Of a stretch of 64,000 nucleotides of DNA, positions 33,875 through 46,145 are shown piece by piece. A program made the position numbers and the translations under genes. The notes under the pieces are model-generated. The model ran no database searches, had not been told where the DNA came from, and was given only the letters and a program-made list of their open reading frames with translations. Each line of letters begins with the position of its first letter. Within the stretch, counting starts at the first letter, position 1. The stretch comes from Hoplostethus atlanticus (Eukaryota > Chordata > Actinopteri > Trachichthyiformes > Trachichthyidae), in assembly GCA_034670405.1 (NCBI GenBank), contig JAXDDX010000044.1, positions 170,001 through 234,000 on the forward strand, given 5' to 3'.

Positions 33875-36504
33875 CTATGGTGAAAAAAAACCCAACCAAA
33901 CCAGATTGTTTAAACAACAGAAAACTGAAGAAATAATTGGTTTGACTATACGTCTTGGATTTATATTCACCTTCAAATGCAAGATTGCGGAACTTCATCC
34001 AAAACGTTTGTTCCATGACTGCCTCTCGTCTGCACCACTCCCTCTCCAGCAGTCCCAGCCACCTGACTCGATGTTCGGATCGGCGATCTTCACTTTCTGC
34101 TTCCAGACAAAACATCTTATCCTGGTCATGTCTGTGCTCAGTTTGCTCCTCCCCTCCTTCGAACACCTCTGACACCGGCTCATGTTCACTCACTGTGCAG
34201 GAAATACAAAAACAGCCAACCAACTGATTCAACCAAGCAAAGAATTTAATACACTATCCAGAGTGGTAGCTGTGAGCGTTACGTATAAAATCTTGATGTG
34301 TATCTAGTAATATCACTGAGTACTCACTGAATGGTGGTTCGTTCAAACTATGATTACCCTTACGGATTTGACGCATTTCCCAGTTTCTGTGGTCCCATTC
34401 AATAATAAGTTGCTCTGAGATCTCCTTGGTTGCGCACTCATCTCTGTTGTCTACAGTTGCTTTGTCATCGCTGTTTTCCTCAGGTTGGGCATCATCTTCT
34501 ACGCTAGGCTCAACGTTTAGGTAAAAAGAGCTGTTCCCTGCCACCATCTCCTCCATCTTCTCCAATAACTCCATGACCTGAGTAACATCAGGTCCAATAT
34601 TGTCAAGGACGTGGTACCTGTTTTCACATTTCTTGATAAGCCAATGGAGAGGCTTTCCTTCACTCTCAATGTGATGCTCAATAGTTTTGTCCCCCAAACC
34701 GTCCCCATTTGTAAACAGCACAATTACATGCCTCCACGCTCTCTCTCCTAGTAGCCTCATGTTGCCTTCTGTGACTTTCCTCTGTTCCTCGGTGAATGAT
34801 GTGTCAACTGGCAACATGAGCAAAATGACATTTGGTGATGGTGAGCACAGAGACACCCCTTTCAAAATCTCTGACTTCACCGATGAAGGAGTAAACATCA
34901 CTGGGAAGAACTTCCACCATCCAGGAGTGTCCACGATGATGACCTGCCGTCCAGCCGCCTCGCCACTTTGCTTTAAGGCGTTCAATGTTCTGCCACCAGA
35001 CTGAAAGACCTCAGCACTCAAGATATTGTTTCCAGTGACACTCTTCCCAGATGACACCCATCCAAGCATCAAGATCCTCAGCTGGGGTGTCTCTTCTGTG
35101 TCATGAGACAGCAGATAGATATTTACCACATCTATTCATTTTAACCACACATTTATGCTAGCCCCCAATCAAAGCCAAACAAAGTGAACTGACCTGTTAT
35201 GAGAGCTCTCAGCTTTTTCCTCTGCATTTGCGATCTCAGACGTAGCTCCTCAGCCTTCTCTTCCACTTCCCTCCTCCTCCCCTCAATGCTCTGCAACAAC
35301 TTGCTCTCAATTTCATAATGGCAGCAATTGTTTCCTGCCACCATGGCGTCGATCTTCTCAAACAGCTCTTTGACCTGAACAGCATTGTCCGCACCGTCAT
35401 CACAGAGGACGTGATATCTGTTGCCACATGCCTTAACAAGTGACTGAAGTGGCTTCCCTTCCCTCATGATGTAATCTTCGATAGTTTTGTGGCCAAGATC
35501 GCCTCTGTAGGTGAAGAGCACTATAGTGTGATCCCAAACCTTTTCGCCATAAAGATGTTGCAAGTGCTCCTGTGTTGACTTCATGTGTACCTCTTTGTAT
35601 GACAGATCAGCATTAACCACCAGGATAAAAGCATGTGGTCCAGGCGGACACAGAGAGACACTGAGGATCATTTCTGTCTTGAAGAGATCTGGTGTATCGC
35701 AGATGCAATATCCCCTCAACCACCCAGGAGCTTTCACCAGTGTGACTCTTCTACCGCACACTTCTCCCTCACTCTTTTCACAATGGCACGATATCACTCG
35801 TAGCTGAAATGCCTCTCTACCCAGGATGATGTTTCCAACTAGATATTTCCATGACCCTCTTGGTCCCAGTAGCACTGCATTCAGCTCTGACAGAAAGAAA
35901 AAGAGAGAGTGAGACAGAAGTTAGCGAGAAGACAAATTGATAGCGAGAGAGAAAGACTGAAAGAGAGTAGGCTCTTGTTGGCGCAGTGCTACCACTGCTG
36001 CCTCACAGCAAGAAGGTTCTGGGTTTGATTCCTGTCTGGGGAGCTATTGACTCTGGGGTGCCCAGGTTGGTTATCTCCTGGGCCTTTCTGTGTGGAGTTT
36101 GCATGTTCTCCTCTTCCAAAAATAAGAACCCCAATTGACAAAAAACATGCAAAGAAGATCGCCTGTCCCGTCCCTGACCACAACATGGACTCAACACCTG
36201 GAGCCATTGGTCCCCAGGCACCACAGAGGGCTGCCCACTGCTCCTGGCTGCCCCTGGTGGGGCAGTGTACAACAGGATGGATCAAAAGCAGAGGACAAAT
36301 TTCCGCAGTCACCCTCCCTGCATGCGTGTGTGTGCTTGGCGGCCACCACCGACTGCATGCTGTGTGTGTGTGTGTGTGTGACATAAAAATGTGTGGACTA
36401 ATAAAGTGGGTTCTTCTTCTTCTTCTATACAATATAGCATCTTTTATTACAAAAAATGAAAGGTACTTCATGGACTTACCTTTTGCTGATGTAGTTTTCT
36501 CCAT
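33726..36504 (-). CDS. GIMAP-like GTPase with two AIG1 domains
   Basis: Immune-associated nucleotide-binding (AIG1/GIMAP) GTPase. Proposed splicing on the minus strand: 36504-36480, 35886-35194, 35095-34328, 34192-33971, 33874-33726. All junctions are phase 1 with GT-AG sites, giving 618 aa. Domain 1 (about residues 10-210) has a ruined P-loop, GPRGSWKY at 16-23 (usual G....GKS/T), and KAPG at 60-63 in place of DTPG. Domain 2 (about 245-445) is intact: GWVSSGKS at 251-258, DTPG at 295-298, and FTNGDGLGD. A charged helix (REVEEKAEELRLRSQMQRKK) links the domains. No C-terminal membrane anchor is visible. GIMAPs act in lymphocyte survival and membrane scaffolding; tandem AIG1 domains are known in GIMAP8 and in fish members. 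The exact orthologue is not assignable. Confidence 0.85.
33971..34192 (-). CDS. GIMAP exon 4
   Basis: Acceptor CTGCACAG, donor GTGAAT, phase 1 to 1. Encodes an acidic start (SEVFEGGEEQTEHRHDQDK) and a basic/aromatic stretch WLGLLEREWCRREAVMEQTF. No domain recognised; placed in this gene by phase and splice sites. Confidence 0.7.
34328..35095 (-). CDS. GIMAP exon 3, intact AIG1 domain
   Basis: Acceptor CATGACACAG, donor GTGAGT. Encodes LRILMLGWVSSGKSVTGNNI with a complete P-loop, VIIVDTPGWW, GVSLCSPSPNVILLMLPVDT, HVIVLFTNGDGLGDKTIEHH and NRYHVLDNI, then an acidic linker (VEDDAQPEENSDDKATVDNR). Confidence 0.9.
35194..35886 (-). CDS. GIMAP exon 2, degenerate AIG1 domain
   Basis: Acceptor CTGTCAG, donor GTCAGT. 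Family features retained: GNIILGREAF, the conserved-box-like MILSVSLCPPGPHAFILVV, the HTIVLFTYRGDLGHKTIEDY region and RYHVL. Lost: the P-loop GKS and the DTPG aspartate. Probably unable to bind GTP in the usual way. Ends with a basic coiled-coil-like helix. Confidence 0.88.
35971..36425 (+). mobile_element. tRNA-derived SINE-like repeat in GIMAP intron 1
   Basis: Reads GGCGCAGTGCTACCACTGCT then CCTCACAGCAAGAAGGTTCT and GGGTTTGATTCCTG (B-box-like) and TGTGTGGAGTTTGCATGTTC. This is a very common teleost interspersed repeat head. Its 3' part contains a TG run at 36361-36380; the end, near (TTC)n at 36411-36425, is approximate. Confidence 0.7.
36480..36504 (-). CDS. GIMAP exon 1 (start codon)
   Basis: ATGGAGAAAACTACATCAGC reads MEKTTSAK + G, donor GTAAGT. 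A short leader exon like this is usual for fish GIMAP genes, and its phase fits the next exon exactly. Confidence 0.75.
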
Positions 36505-36619
36505 GAGTTACTTTTTCCAAAATATTTTTTGTTACAATTAACTAATCACGGTGCAGTTTTAGTCTCCTAATATATTCTTGTTGTTGACTGTGTGCGTGAC
36601 TGTAGCTCAGACTCTTGCC

Positions 36620-36628
36620 CTTATATTT
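36620..36628 (-). promoter_or_regulatory. TATA-like box upstream of GIMAP gene
   Basis: Minus strand AAATATAAG, about 120 bases upstream of the ATG. It would place a start near 36595 and a short 5' UTR. Confidence 0.4.
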
Positions 36629-36639
36629 GAAATGGGATG

Positions 36640-38114
36640 TCCCTCCTCCACCATCCAATAACTGGTCCGACAGCATGTTTTCATTCTGCCGTAATGTGTT
36701 TCCTTCACATAGAATAAGAAGCGAGACCTATTCCGTGCCACATTTAGATTTGTTTTAGATTAAGGCCATAATCTGATAGGATGTTTTTTTTATCATGCTC
36801 TAACATAAAGAGCAGCAGTGAGCATCACTACCCACCGAGCAATTTTATGTTGATTATGTCTCTTGAAGTTTGAGACAGAGAGAGAGATCATATGAACAGC
36901 TTAGAGAACAGATAATTCTCCCCACGTCAGCTGTTGTGTCCTAGGAACACTAACATGGTGCAGTGCAGGTATGTTGCTGGGCTGGTTGTGCTGGAGCAGG
37001 TCCAGGTCCCAGAGCTGCTTACTGATGCCAGGCGCTACCTACCGACTCTGCCAGCCCGCTTAGACGGCTACCTTAACTGGAACAAACAGAGATGCTGGTT
37101 AATCTGCTATGTGCTGCTAAAAAAGGCCTCATGAAAACAACATTGTAATTCAGCGCTGGAACAACAGTAGCTGGTAAATCTAATACCAGCATGCCACAAG
37201 GGGGTGTACAGAGAGATGCCAGAATGACCATTTTATCTGCATTTGGCTGTTTATTATGAATAGTTACAATGCTGCCCAATGCTTGTAATGAAGGTCCTGA
37301 GGCCAAAACAAGGCACAGTTTTTAACTTAATAATAAACTTTAAAACCTATTTTGGAGTGCCTTGGGTCTCTTTTCCTCATGACTAGTAGACCCTTTATTT
37401 CCTAATATCTTTACTTTATCTTTACTTTTTCAGTTTTTCATTGTAAAAAAAGCAATATTTCCCGCTAGCTTTGGCTATTTGAAATTTGACACATTGACTA
37501 TTTAACAGTTGTGGCATTAAACAGCTCAAATATGACAAAAACAGTCACATATATCCAGAATTAATTGATTTTCTCAAGAGGATATTTTCACTATGGACTA
37601 TTTTCACTATGTGCTATGGAGCACTCATATGTTCCATAGCACTCTTCACAAGGTTAGGACTGAGGGAACATGAACAACAGACGTCCTTCGAGGAAGCAAC
37701 ATCACTTTACAAGGAATAAAACAGTCACGCAGTCGCTCTCTTAGTCTTCCATGCAGCTTCACACTTCCCAGTCTCTCCTCTAAGACCCATTCATCACAGT
37801 ATTACTTAAATAAATGGGGTAGGGCTGGTGACTTAACATGGGGTATTACAGTATATTTCCTCAGGTGTTGAGTACCTCAATTGGCATCTTCTTGATATAT
37901 ATATGCAATGCCAGTGTAAAGGGAAGAGACCAGAAGAGCCAGGCAGAGTTAAGAATAGGTTGCTCTTAACCACCTAATGGAATCAAACTAACAGGAAACA
38001 CATCCTGGTAACTTCCTTTGTACTTCCTGGAGACCTAAAATCGGCAGTTGTTTGTTATTGTTTGCCTTCTTCAGCATTTAGGTATGTTTCAGATGTCTGG
38101 GATATTGGGGCAGC

Positions 38115-38148
<34 letters not shown>

Positions 38149-38315
38149 TGTGCCAGTATGTGTGTGCTACCATCTGCTAGCGTCAGCGGATGGCCGCGAA
38201 GGTGCATGACATTGTCACTGAGTGTGTGTGGGTGTGTGTATGCACAAGAAAGTATGCGTGTGTGTTTGTGTGTGTGGGCACCAACATTGTCATTGAGTGT
38301 GTGTATGTGTACATG
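36640..38315. other. intergenic sequence
   Basis: Unique-looking and AT-rich, with TG runs at 38117-38146. No gene or clear repeat recognised; this side holds the GIMAP upstream flank. Confidence 0.4.
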
Positions 38316-38742
38316 TACACTATATGCCCAAAGGTCAGTGGACACCTGACCATCACACCTATATGAGCTTGCTGGACATCCCATTCTGAAACCATGTGCA
38401 TTAATATGGAGTTGGACCCCCTTTGCAGCTATAACAGCCGCCACTCTTCTGGGAAGGCTTTCCACAAGCTTTTGGAGTGTGTCTGTGGGAATTTGTGCCC
38501 ATTCAGCCAAAAGAGCATTTGTGAGGCCAGGCAGTGATGTTGGACGAGAAGGCCTGGCTCGCCATCGGCATTCTAATTCCTCCCAAAGGTGTTCAGTGGG
38601 GTTGAGGTCAGGGCTCTGTGCAGGCCAGTCGAGTTCCTCCACACCAAACTGGTCTAACCATGTCTTTATGGACCTCGCTTTGTGCACAGGGGCACAGTCA
38701 TGCTGGAAGAGCAAAGGGCCTTCCCTAAACTGTTGCCACAAA
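38316..38742 (-). pseudogene. Tc1/mariner transposase C-terminal fragment with terminal repeat
   Basis: Minus strand peptide has FQHDCAPVHKARSIKTWLDQ (second catalytic Asp) and WPAQSPDLNPTEHLWEELEC (catalytic Glu), the typical Tc1 DDE end, followed by GFRMGCP. The right end TACACTATATGCCCAAAGGT at 38316 is a Tc1-type terminal repeat starting at TA. It breaks off at a TG microsatellite near 38743, so the N-terminal part is lost. Confidence 0.9.
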
Positions 38743-40325
38743 GGAGTCTGTGTGTGTGTGTGTGTTGGCGGGCGTGGCTCCAGTCTCCGGCTCCTCCTTA
38801 CATCATCACCTCATCCCGATCACCTGCTCTACCCCGCACACCTGCTATCCATCATCATCCTATCCAATATGTAGCCACAATATCGATCTGCTGCACGCAA
38901 GAATACAAATGTCAGGGAATAAAAAATACACACATTTAACCCGAGGGAATAAGTGAGGTGGAGGAAGGAAGGATTTGTTGCCGGCTCGGTATTAGTGTTT
39001 GTATAATGCCGCTGTTGTGTAAACCAGACCTTGATTATGATCCTATTATCGGCAGTTATCCAGAATTCCCCATCATGGGACTGGTTGTTTCGGGAGTCTT
39101 CCAGCTGCCAGAGGGCCATGGACACACATACACAAACACAAACACACAGTATACACAACCCACACGCAGGAAAGATGGATTCCAGAGAGTTCGGGGAAAG
39201 GTTGAGTAAAGAGGAGACGCAGGAGGTCAGAGGTTAGAAGTTTTAAAAGTTTTACAGGCCTCAATTCACATCTACTGTGTTTCGGTGCAGATGTAGGCAC
39301 ATTTGGTTGTGGAGAAATCGCAAGTGTAGTGAGGAAGGCTGACGTGCAGACCTTGGTGCACCAGGGTCAAGCCTGGAAAAGGTGGGATGTAAGTATGCCA
39401 TACCCTGTCACTCACCCCTCCCATACCCAATAACAGTATCCAAAGGGCAGAAAACTGCATTCCCATTGGGTTAAATATGATCCCCTGCCTCCTGGATTTT
39501 CCCCATATCAAAACTTAGCATTCCAGAGGTGGGTTAACCTGACCGAGTTAGAGCGTGTTAAAGAAGGAGTTGTGTTGTATTATGCAGCATTAGTCGGCAT
39601 TAGGGAGCATTAGAGAATGTTATTGTTGAAAATGGAGAACTACAGCAATAGGGCATTATATAAACAGTGAAATGGGCTCCGGGGGCAGGGGGCAGAGGTT
39701 AGTGCGCCTTCGGGAGCAAAAACCAAAGACATGCCATATGGAGTGTGCTGAGGAGAATGAACGGAGGTTAGAGAACGAGGTTACATCAGGAGAGAGCGGC
39801 ATCATATGACAAGCAGACATCCACATGAGGAGAGCACACAGTCTACAACAAGGGGAACCTGAAAGAGATAGAGTCGTGCACAAATTCCCTGACATCATTC
39901 TTCTGCCCCTGACAATTTGTCATTTTCCCTAACTATCATCCGGCGTCTCTATCCCACGGTTCTTTTTAATGGGCTTAGCAGTGGATTGGCTCTGCAGGAT
40001 AGAAAAGGATGCTTTAGTGTTCAACTGGGAGTCCTGTCTCTTTCTCTCCCTCTCCCTGTCTCTCCCTCTGTCTCTCGATCTCTCTCTCTCCCTCCATGTC
40101 TCCCTCACTCATTTCCCAGTAACCCAGCCCTTTGTGCTGATACATTTTTAGGTTAGCGCATCTCTGATCTCTGTCCACATGTGTGTGTGTGTGTGTATGT
40201 TCAAAGGCTTAAAGGTTCAAAGTGTGTGTGTGTGTGTTTGAGTGTGTTTCCTTGTGCCACTAAATAAACACTAGTATGAGCTGAGTATACACAGATACAC
40301 ACCAATGTGTATATGCACAGACATA

Positions 40326-40363
<38 letters not shown>

Positions 40364-41627
40364 TTCAAATAGCTCAAGGAGCAAAGTGAAATTGAGTTTA
40401 AAAAAAAAGCATAAACAGTGAAATCCCTTTAGCGTCTGATGACACATCCCTTCACTTTTCAAGTCTTCCTTTGCTGCTTCCTGCCATTCTCTCTCTATAT
40501 TTACTCCCTCTTTCCTATCTTTCCTTTCTTTTCTTTCTATCCTTCCTTACATCTTCTATTTGCTCTATCCTGCCTCCCTCCTTTATTTTTCTGTCTTTAC
40601 TTTTCTTTTCTTTCTATCCTTTCTCCTTCCATTCTCTTTCCTTTCCCTTTGTTTTTTTTCTATCCATCCTCATTCCTTTCTCTGTATCTATCCTTCTACC
40701 ATTCTCTCTATCCTTCTACCTCCTTAATTTGTCTCTGTCCTCCATCATTTCTCTTTCTCATTCCTTCCTTCCCCCTTCCTTCCCTTCTCTATGCTTTCTC
40801 CCTTGTCCCTTTCTCTATGTTTAATTTCTTCTTCTCTTCTCTATATCCCTCCTTTCTTTCTCTCTATCTTCCCCCCCTCTCTCTATATCTTTTCTTTCCC
40901 TTTCCTTCAATTCTATCCTTCATCCTTATATCTTCCCTTCCTCTTTATGTTGTCTGACCATCCATCCATCCTTCCTTCCTTCCTTCCTTCCTTCCTTCCT
41001 CTCTGTCTCTGTTCTTCTTCCATCATTTCATCAATTAATGCACTAAATGCATAAGGCGCAAGCAAGACTTTTTTGCATGTGAATGGGGTTTTCTGTATTG
41101 ATGGCAAAGTCCAGTCATTCTGTGGCAGTACAATGAAGTCATCATGGGGTATTTATTCTCACCCCTTTACAGTCAGTTTATAGAGGAGAGTGCCAATTAT
41201 GTGAAGATCGATGGTTGACAAAATAGATATGATTGGGGATGAGTAAATGTACTCTGCCAGTGTTGTTTATCCACTTATCCCAGGCTCTGTGTTTATCTCT
41301 GACATTATTATCAAACACAAACACACACATGGACTGGATTGAAAGGAGGCTAGAAAGGAGAAAATGGGAAAATTGAAACTGGAGGAGGGGGCAGGAGGAG
41401 AAATGATGGGAGGGTAGGGCAGTAGAAGTAATGTAAGCAAACAGAACAATGCACAATCACATAGGACACACACACACACACACACACACACAGACTTACT
41501 GACAAGCACTCAGATGCAACACCAGGAGGGATCGCACGAGAAAGTGAGAGAGAGAGAGAGAGAGAGAGGTCCAGTCGCTCCATCCCACTCCATTGAATTT
41601 ACTTTCACTAAGCGGTGTGGACCGGTA
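38743..41627. other. upstream flank of opn4
   Basis: No gene seen. Contains TG 38747-38765, CA 40327-40360, a long TC/CTTT-rich tract 40440-41000 ending in (CCTT)n, CA 41466-41492 and GA 41547-41568 close to the opn4 start. The opn4 promoter should lie here but no element stands out. Confidence 0.4.
40965..41000. repeat. (CCTT)n microsatellite
   Basis: About eight CCTT units following CCATCCATC. Confidence 0.9.
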
Positions 41628-41786
41628 ATGGACTCTCGGCTGCTGATCAGCCCCGGTATTCCCACACCGGACCCGACCCCCACCGCTGCCGGCACCGTGA
41701 CCGTGGCCGTAGAGACCCGGGCCCCCTGGAACATCAGCTCTGTCAGTGCGCACCGGCTGATGGAGCTGCCTCCCGACGCCACATCT
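41628..41786 (+). CDS. opn4: opn4 exon 1, N-terminal tail
   Basis: ATG preceded by ACCGGTA, 53 codons to donor GTAAGT. Encodes MDSRLLISPGIPTPDPTPTA and a glycosylation sequon NIS (WNISS). The start was chosen as the first ATG in the frame that splices in phase 0 to TM1. Confidence 0.8.
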
Positions 41787-43343
41787 GTAAGTGTCCTGTT
41801 CTCACCTTTTTCTGCTGCTGTAACGGAATGTCCCTCGGTGTGGATAGAGAGCTGTTGTGCACGACGGCGGTGCGGGAAAGCAAGATCAGCCAAACACCAA
41901 CTCCCCGCAGCTTTTAATTTTAATTTAATTTTTAATTTCACTCAAAACCAGATCTTGAGTGAAATGTTTGGATTATTGAACGAGGGACCACACCGTAGAT
42001 ACAATCTTCTCCTGCGCATCTGTTCTCCGTTCATTCAACACTTTACCTGAATGGAGACGCGATGGAAATTCCGTCTTTCTATTTTCCCCCCACCCTGTAT
42101 GTGTGCGTGTGTGTGTGTGTGTGTGTGCGCGTGTGTGTGTGTGCATCCATACAAGTTTGCATCCATTAATCTATTCCTCTCCTTCTTATAATATTCCAGG
42201 GATTTATGTGTCTGTCGTACTCAATAGTGATCAATAGTGACCTTAATGCGTAAGGATCTTTTAGCTCCTAACGCTCCTATAATTTCCCCAGAGGAACTAA
42301 TGTCTGTGGTCAGTGAGTTTATAAACACCCAATTGTATTTTATTTTTTTAAGGTCCTGATATCATTATAAGTCACTATAGTTGTTTTTGTTGTAAGGTCG
42401 TGTAATCTTGGCAGCATTTTAGGAACATCAGTCGCAGCATTTCCGAGGTTATTACTCCGATAAGACCAAAAAGTCCGGATACCGGCGGGGAGAATGTTAA
42501 TTGCCAAGCCTCACACATGAATCACGCCGACTCTCTCTCTCTGACTATCTCTGACTGAGTGTGAGGTTGGTTTACACAGAGCCCGCAGCCAAATCCTTTT
42601 TCATAGATGTGTAATAAAGCACTGTACCCACTGTAGTGTACATAAAAAACAGCAGTGAATAAAGTACAGTATAGAAGCAGAACTTTCACTTTGCCCCAGG
42701 AGCAAAGACAAGCCGGATTCAATGTCACACAGAAGAATTAGAGGGACCGCAGTTACAAAAGCACTTTTAAGAAACCTAATAGTGTTGTAAATGTGGGTCA
42801 ACAAGTGTGAATGATTGTGTTTGGACTTTGAAACTCAGACCTGTGGACTTTAGTCTCTGTCGCTTTTGTGGTTTTGCCTTCATGGTGGAAGTGTAAGCTA
42901 CGACCGAAAGTGCCAGAGGGCAGCATCTGCTGGGAGAGATGGGATCTTACACTGTGGAATAAGTGTGGTTTTCATTTAAAAGCTCAGGAATTTTCTCAGT
43001 GCTTCTCTGAGGAGGATATATGAAATGAGTAGGTGTTACTTTGATCAAATAGAGGGCATCTAATTTGCGAGTGATGCTTCATTTGCTGTTATTAATCTGT
43101 CATTATTCTAATTAATGTTTAATAATAAATGGAGTCACTGTATTGTCAATATTTCGTTTGTAATAATACACCAGTGGCTACAGACTATTATCTGAACCTC
43201 TTCAAATGTAATGTAAATGAATGTACAGATTCCCACTACAGTGAACCATTACACAGATAATGAGCATATTAATGTTGTGTTGTTGCGATTAGCAGAAAGA
43301 TTTGTTAGTCCTGACTGTCATAGAGCGAGGCAGGATTATTCTG

Positions 43344-43379
<36 letters not shown>

Positions 43380-46101
43380 GTGTGTGTGCGAACAGTAGCA
43401 TCCCTTCAGCAATAACATCATCAATTCATCATCAATTCTGATCGCACTGGTCCTCTAATTCTCCCCATCTCTCCGTCACTCTCTCTCTCTCTCCATCTTT
43501 TCCTTCCTCCTGATCTTACTCTTTGCCCTCCATCCTTCTTCCTTTCTTTTTCATCACTGTTTCTGTCTCTCTTTTAACAGTCTGGAACAATGCAGTTGTG
43601 TGTTAGACACTCACAAGGCCATTTACTTACTGTCTGCTGAGAAAGGCAAACATAGCAACACACACATACAGTTTGTACCTACACAGGTATGCACACACAA
43701 TTGCTCACATGTGCACACACACTCACACATCTTCAACCCCCACATAAACATATAGAGACTTCCATGGCATGTTGTGCTTCCTCCTCACTGTGTGACTGGC
43801 ATTAATGTGGCTTCTGTAGCTGGGAAATAACCAACATAAGAGAAAGCGAGATGGAAGACAGGAGGGAACAGAGACCAAACGAGCGAGGGAATTAATGATT
43901 CTTGTGAGGAAAACGGGAAGCAGCGGCTATGAAATTAAAAAAAGGAGCGACTGGAGATGAGGGCAGAATGGGGAGTGAGAGATATGGTGGCGAGAGTGGC
44001 AGGCGTATGAAATGGAGAAACGAGATTGAAGGATGAAGGGAGAAATGAAGCAGGGAGGGGGTGAGGGAGGGAGGGAGGGAGGAAGACCTTGAGCGTGATT
44101 TACCACATCAGTGGTGGCAGAGTCAAAGGGGACTTAAGCGTGTTTACATTCCACTGTCAGCACTTGGACCCACATCTTTGAATTCGACATTCACACCCTG
44201 ACTTCAAGTGTCCATAAGAATAAGAGACGTGCACTTGTCCCCGCTTTTAATAACACTTCCCCTATCGCTTGATCAAGCAGACCTGCATACGACCCCTTCA
44301 CTCATTCACGCACATAACACTGCATCACTCGATACTATTCAGCTGTCCTCCTTCTTTCAACAATGAGAACCTGTGACTTGGCAGAAAAGTAGGTCTGGGG
44401 AAACAGATGTTGGACATTCAGAAGTGTAGACGCACATATAGACACACAAACACCCTAACACATACACACATACGGCAGCCAGGATAAATAAAAGGAAATG
44501 TGTATAATCTGGCTTGACAATGAGGCATCTCAGGAAGATTTAGCCGGGGCCAAGTATGTTGGTGGTTTTGTGGAAGTGTCTGGTGTGTGTGTGAATATGT
44601 GTGTGTCAAGATTTGTGAAGTGAATACTCAAGTGTACACTCTATGTAGAAAAAGTGCAGCAGCATCTCAGAAGCAAATGGTTCTTGGCCCCAGTGAGTGA
44701 CATTCACCTATAGTATGCTTTTCACACTACACTTAACCCTGGGCTAACGTATTTCTTAACTCTGGGTTAAGGACGCATTTAACCCCGGACTAAGCAGCGT
44801 TTCACACTTGCATTTTTGAAAGAGGGTTAACACCGCTTTTAACCCTGGGTTAACAAACCCTGCTACGAAGCAGGGTTAGCACCGCTTTTGTGGTGCTATC
44901 CCCGAAACGCGGTGCTAAGAACAATAGTGTGAAACGTTGTGGGGTTAGAATGTAACAGGGGTTAGAATGGAACAGGGTTAGAATATAACAGGGGTTAGAA
45001 TGGAACAGGGGTTAGAATGTAACGGGTTAGAATGTAACAGGGGTTAGAATGTAACAGGGGTTAGAATGTAACAGGGTTAGAATGTAACGGGTTAGAATGT
45101 AACAGGGTTAGAATGTAACAGGGTTAGAATGTAACGGGTTAGAATGTAACGGGTTAGAATGTAACAGGGTTAGAATGTAACAGGAGTTAGAATGTAACGG
45201 GTTAGAATGTAACAGGGTTAGAATGTAACAGGAGTTAGAATGTAACGAGTTAGAATGTAACAGGGGTTAGAATGTAACAGGGTTAGAATGTAACAGGAGT
45301 TAGAATGTAACGGGTTAGAATGTAACAGGGTTAGAATGTAACAGGAGTTAGAATGTAACGGGTTAGAATGTAACAGGGTTAGAATGTAACAGGAGTTAGA
45401 ATGTAACAGGGGTTAGAATGTAACAGCGAGTTAAACATTAGCATTAAACGTTAACCCGGGGTCTACAAGCTTACAGTGTGAAATCCTGAACACTGAATAC
45501 CCGGGGTCAATTGTTAGCCCAGGGTTAAAGAAAACTAGTGTGAAACGTGAGATAAGTTAGGGCTATTATAACCCAGGGTTAAAGTTAACCCTGGACTAAC
45601 ATATTCAAGTGTGAAAAGCCTATAGTATTGGTGGAGAGTTTGTGTTCAAGCAGCATTGGTGCTTAAGATGTCAGTAGCCATTCTGGTTCCGATCTGTGCC
45701 ATACACACCGCTGGTAACTCCAGAAATCAGTCACAGGAAGTCATTTTCTGACCAGAGATCTAGACAACGTTCAGCCACAATTGCTTTGAATATTAGGCAG
45801 GCTCTGGTTCCTCACAGATGCTTAGACCATTTCACCACCATACCCCACTGTAGTTCACAGTTGGTCCTACAAATAGGAATAAAGAACCAGACAGGAGTTT
45901 GAGTGGTTTTTAAGATAAATTATTCATTCAATAAATTAAGACATCATTTTCCCCCATAAAGAGCCAATGAGGAACATGGGGATTAAATCAATTGACCTCT
46001 GCCTCTACTATTGACCCACTGTTCACTGTTGGAGCCATATTAAACTCTGACTGCAAACCCTGCTACTTTAATGGCCTCAATGTGTATTTGGATGTGTCTT
46101 T

Positions 46102-46145
<44 letters not shown>

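Noticed and set aside
36934..37134. Possible small gene upstream of GIMAP
   Set aside because: A 66-codon frame with no motif, no splice support and no sign of conservation that I can judge.
40439..41054. Open frame of 172 codons, very Leu/Ser/Phe-rich
   Set aside because: Coded by a long TC/CTTT tract; the hydrophobic look is a by-product of pyrimidine codons.
44936..45427. CRISPR-like regular repeat spacing
   Set aside because: Units are contiguous 15-17 bp tandem copies without unique spacers, in a vertebrate intron; it is a minisatellite.
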